6,080 bases of DNA from Candidatus Susulua stagnicola (GTDB lineage: Bacteria; Omnitrophota; Gorgyraeia; Duberdicusellales; 4484-171). A program made the position numbers and the translations under genes. Shown piece by piece: positions 5,965 through 6,080 of this stretch. The stretch covers positions 1-6,080 of the forward strand of contig JAVCBZ010000092.1 of assembly GCA_030765735.1 (NCBI GenBank), written 5' to 3'. Under the pieces are notes generated by a model. It did no database searches. It was given only the letters and a program-made list of their open reading frames with translations, and was not told the DNA's origin. The stretch's first letter is position 1; the number at the start of each line of letters is the position of its first letter.

Positions 5965-6080
5965 TTAATTATGCATCTCATAACTAAGCCCATCTCTTAA
6001 CTCCTCATTTTCTCTAGCTAATCTTTCGAGCTCTTTTTCATTATCTGAATATCCAACTTTCTCCTTAAATAAATCAGCTC
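5965..6080 (-). CDS. C-terminal tail of an unidentified protein (partial)
   Basis: One minus-strand frame is open from the right edge to a TAA at 5967-5965 and gives 37 residues, starting ADLFKEKVGYSDNEKELERL and ending DGLSYEMHN. The other two frames have early stops. The middle (NEKELERLARENEELRDG) is strongly charged with Leu spacing typical of a short coiled coil, so the protein may end in a dimerisation helix. The family cannot be recognised from this piece. It ends 18 bases before the rlmB start with no terminator between, so it is probably the upstream member of an operon with rlmB. Confidence 0.6.
   Translation of the reverse strand, partial: ADLFKEKVGYSDNEKELERLARENEELRDGLSYEMHN

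Noticed and set aside
1..6080. CRISPR array, tRNA, rRNA, insertion sequence or attachment site
   Set aside because: No regularly spaced repeats, cloverleaf sequences, rRNA segments, transposase fragments or terminal inverted repeats were seen.

Overview
The window is AT-rich bacterial DNA with seven protein-coding genes or gene fragments, all on the minus strand and therefore read from the right end to the left. The DUF502 membrane protein, the probable outer-membrane-type lipoprotein and the large soluble PAS/HD-GYP sensor suggest a didermic, probably uncultured, free-living bacterium. The mix would fit an Omnitrophota-like lineage, but that placement is an impression and not a demonstrated fact. 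No tRNA, rRNA, CRISPR array, transposase or phage gene was seen.

In transcription order: (1) the C-terminal tail of an unidentified protein (stop at 5965) lies 18 bases before (2) an rlmB-type 23S rRNA 2'-O-methyltransferase (5946-5209). After rlmB comes a very good sigma70-type promoter (5194-5166), a leader of about 108 nt ending in an intrinsic-terminator-like hairpin (5097-5061), and then (3) a 986-residue protein with about six PAS domains and a C-terminal HD-GYP phosphodiesterase (5051-2091). The next gene is (4) a 129-residue lipoprotein with a possible BamE-like domain (2009-1620). A gap of 264 bases follows, holding a possible broken small membrane-protein gene and a possible extended -10 promoter. 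Next is (5) a 72-residue two-helix membrane protein with a near-perfect Shine-Dalgarno (1355-1137) and a clear terminator (1118-1081). The left end holds (6) a DUF502 membrane protein (1002-421) closely coupled to (7) the N-terminal 136 residues of what looks like a large cellobiose-phosphorylase-like enzyme (409 to beyond position 1).

The genes do not form one obvious pathway. They look like short independent units: a housekeeping rRNA modification gene, a c-di-GMP signalling gene, small envelope genes, and a DUF502/carbohydrate-phosphorylase pair. The most interesting point is regulatory. The c-di-GMP sensor gene appears to be transcribed through its own terminator-like hairpin, which ends only 10 bases before its start codon, so it may be controlled by attenuation. 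I found no convincing undescribed multi-gene system.
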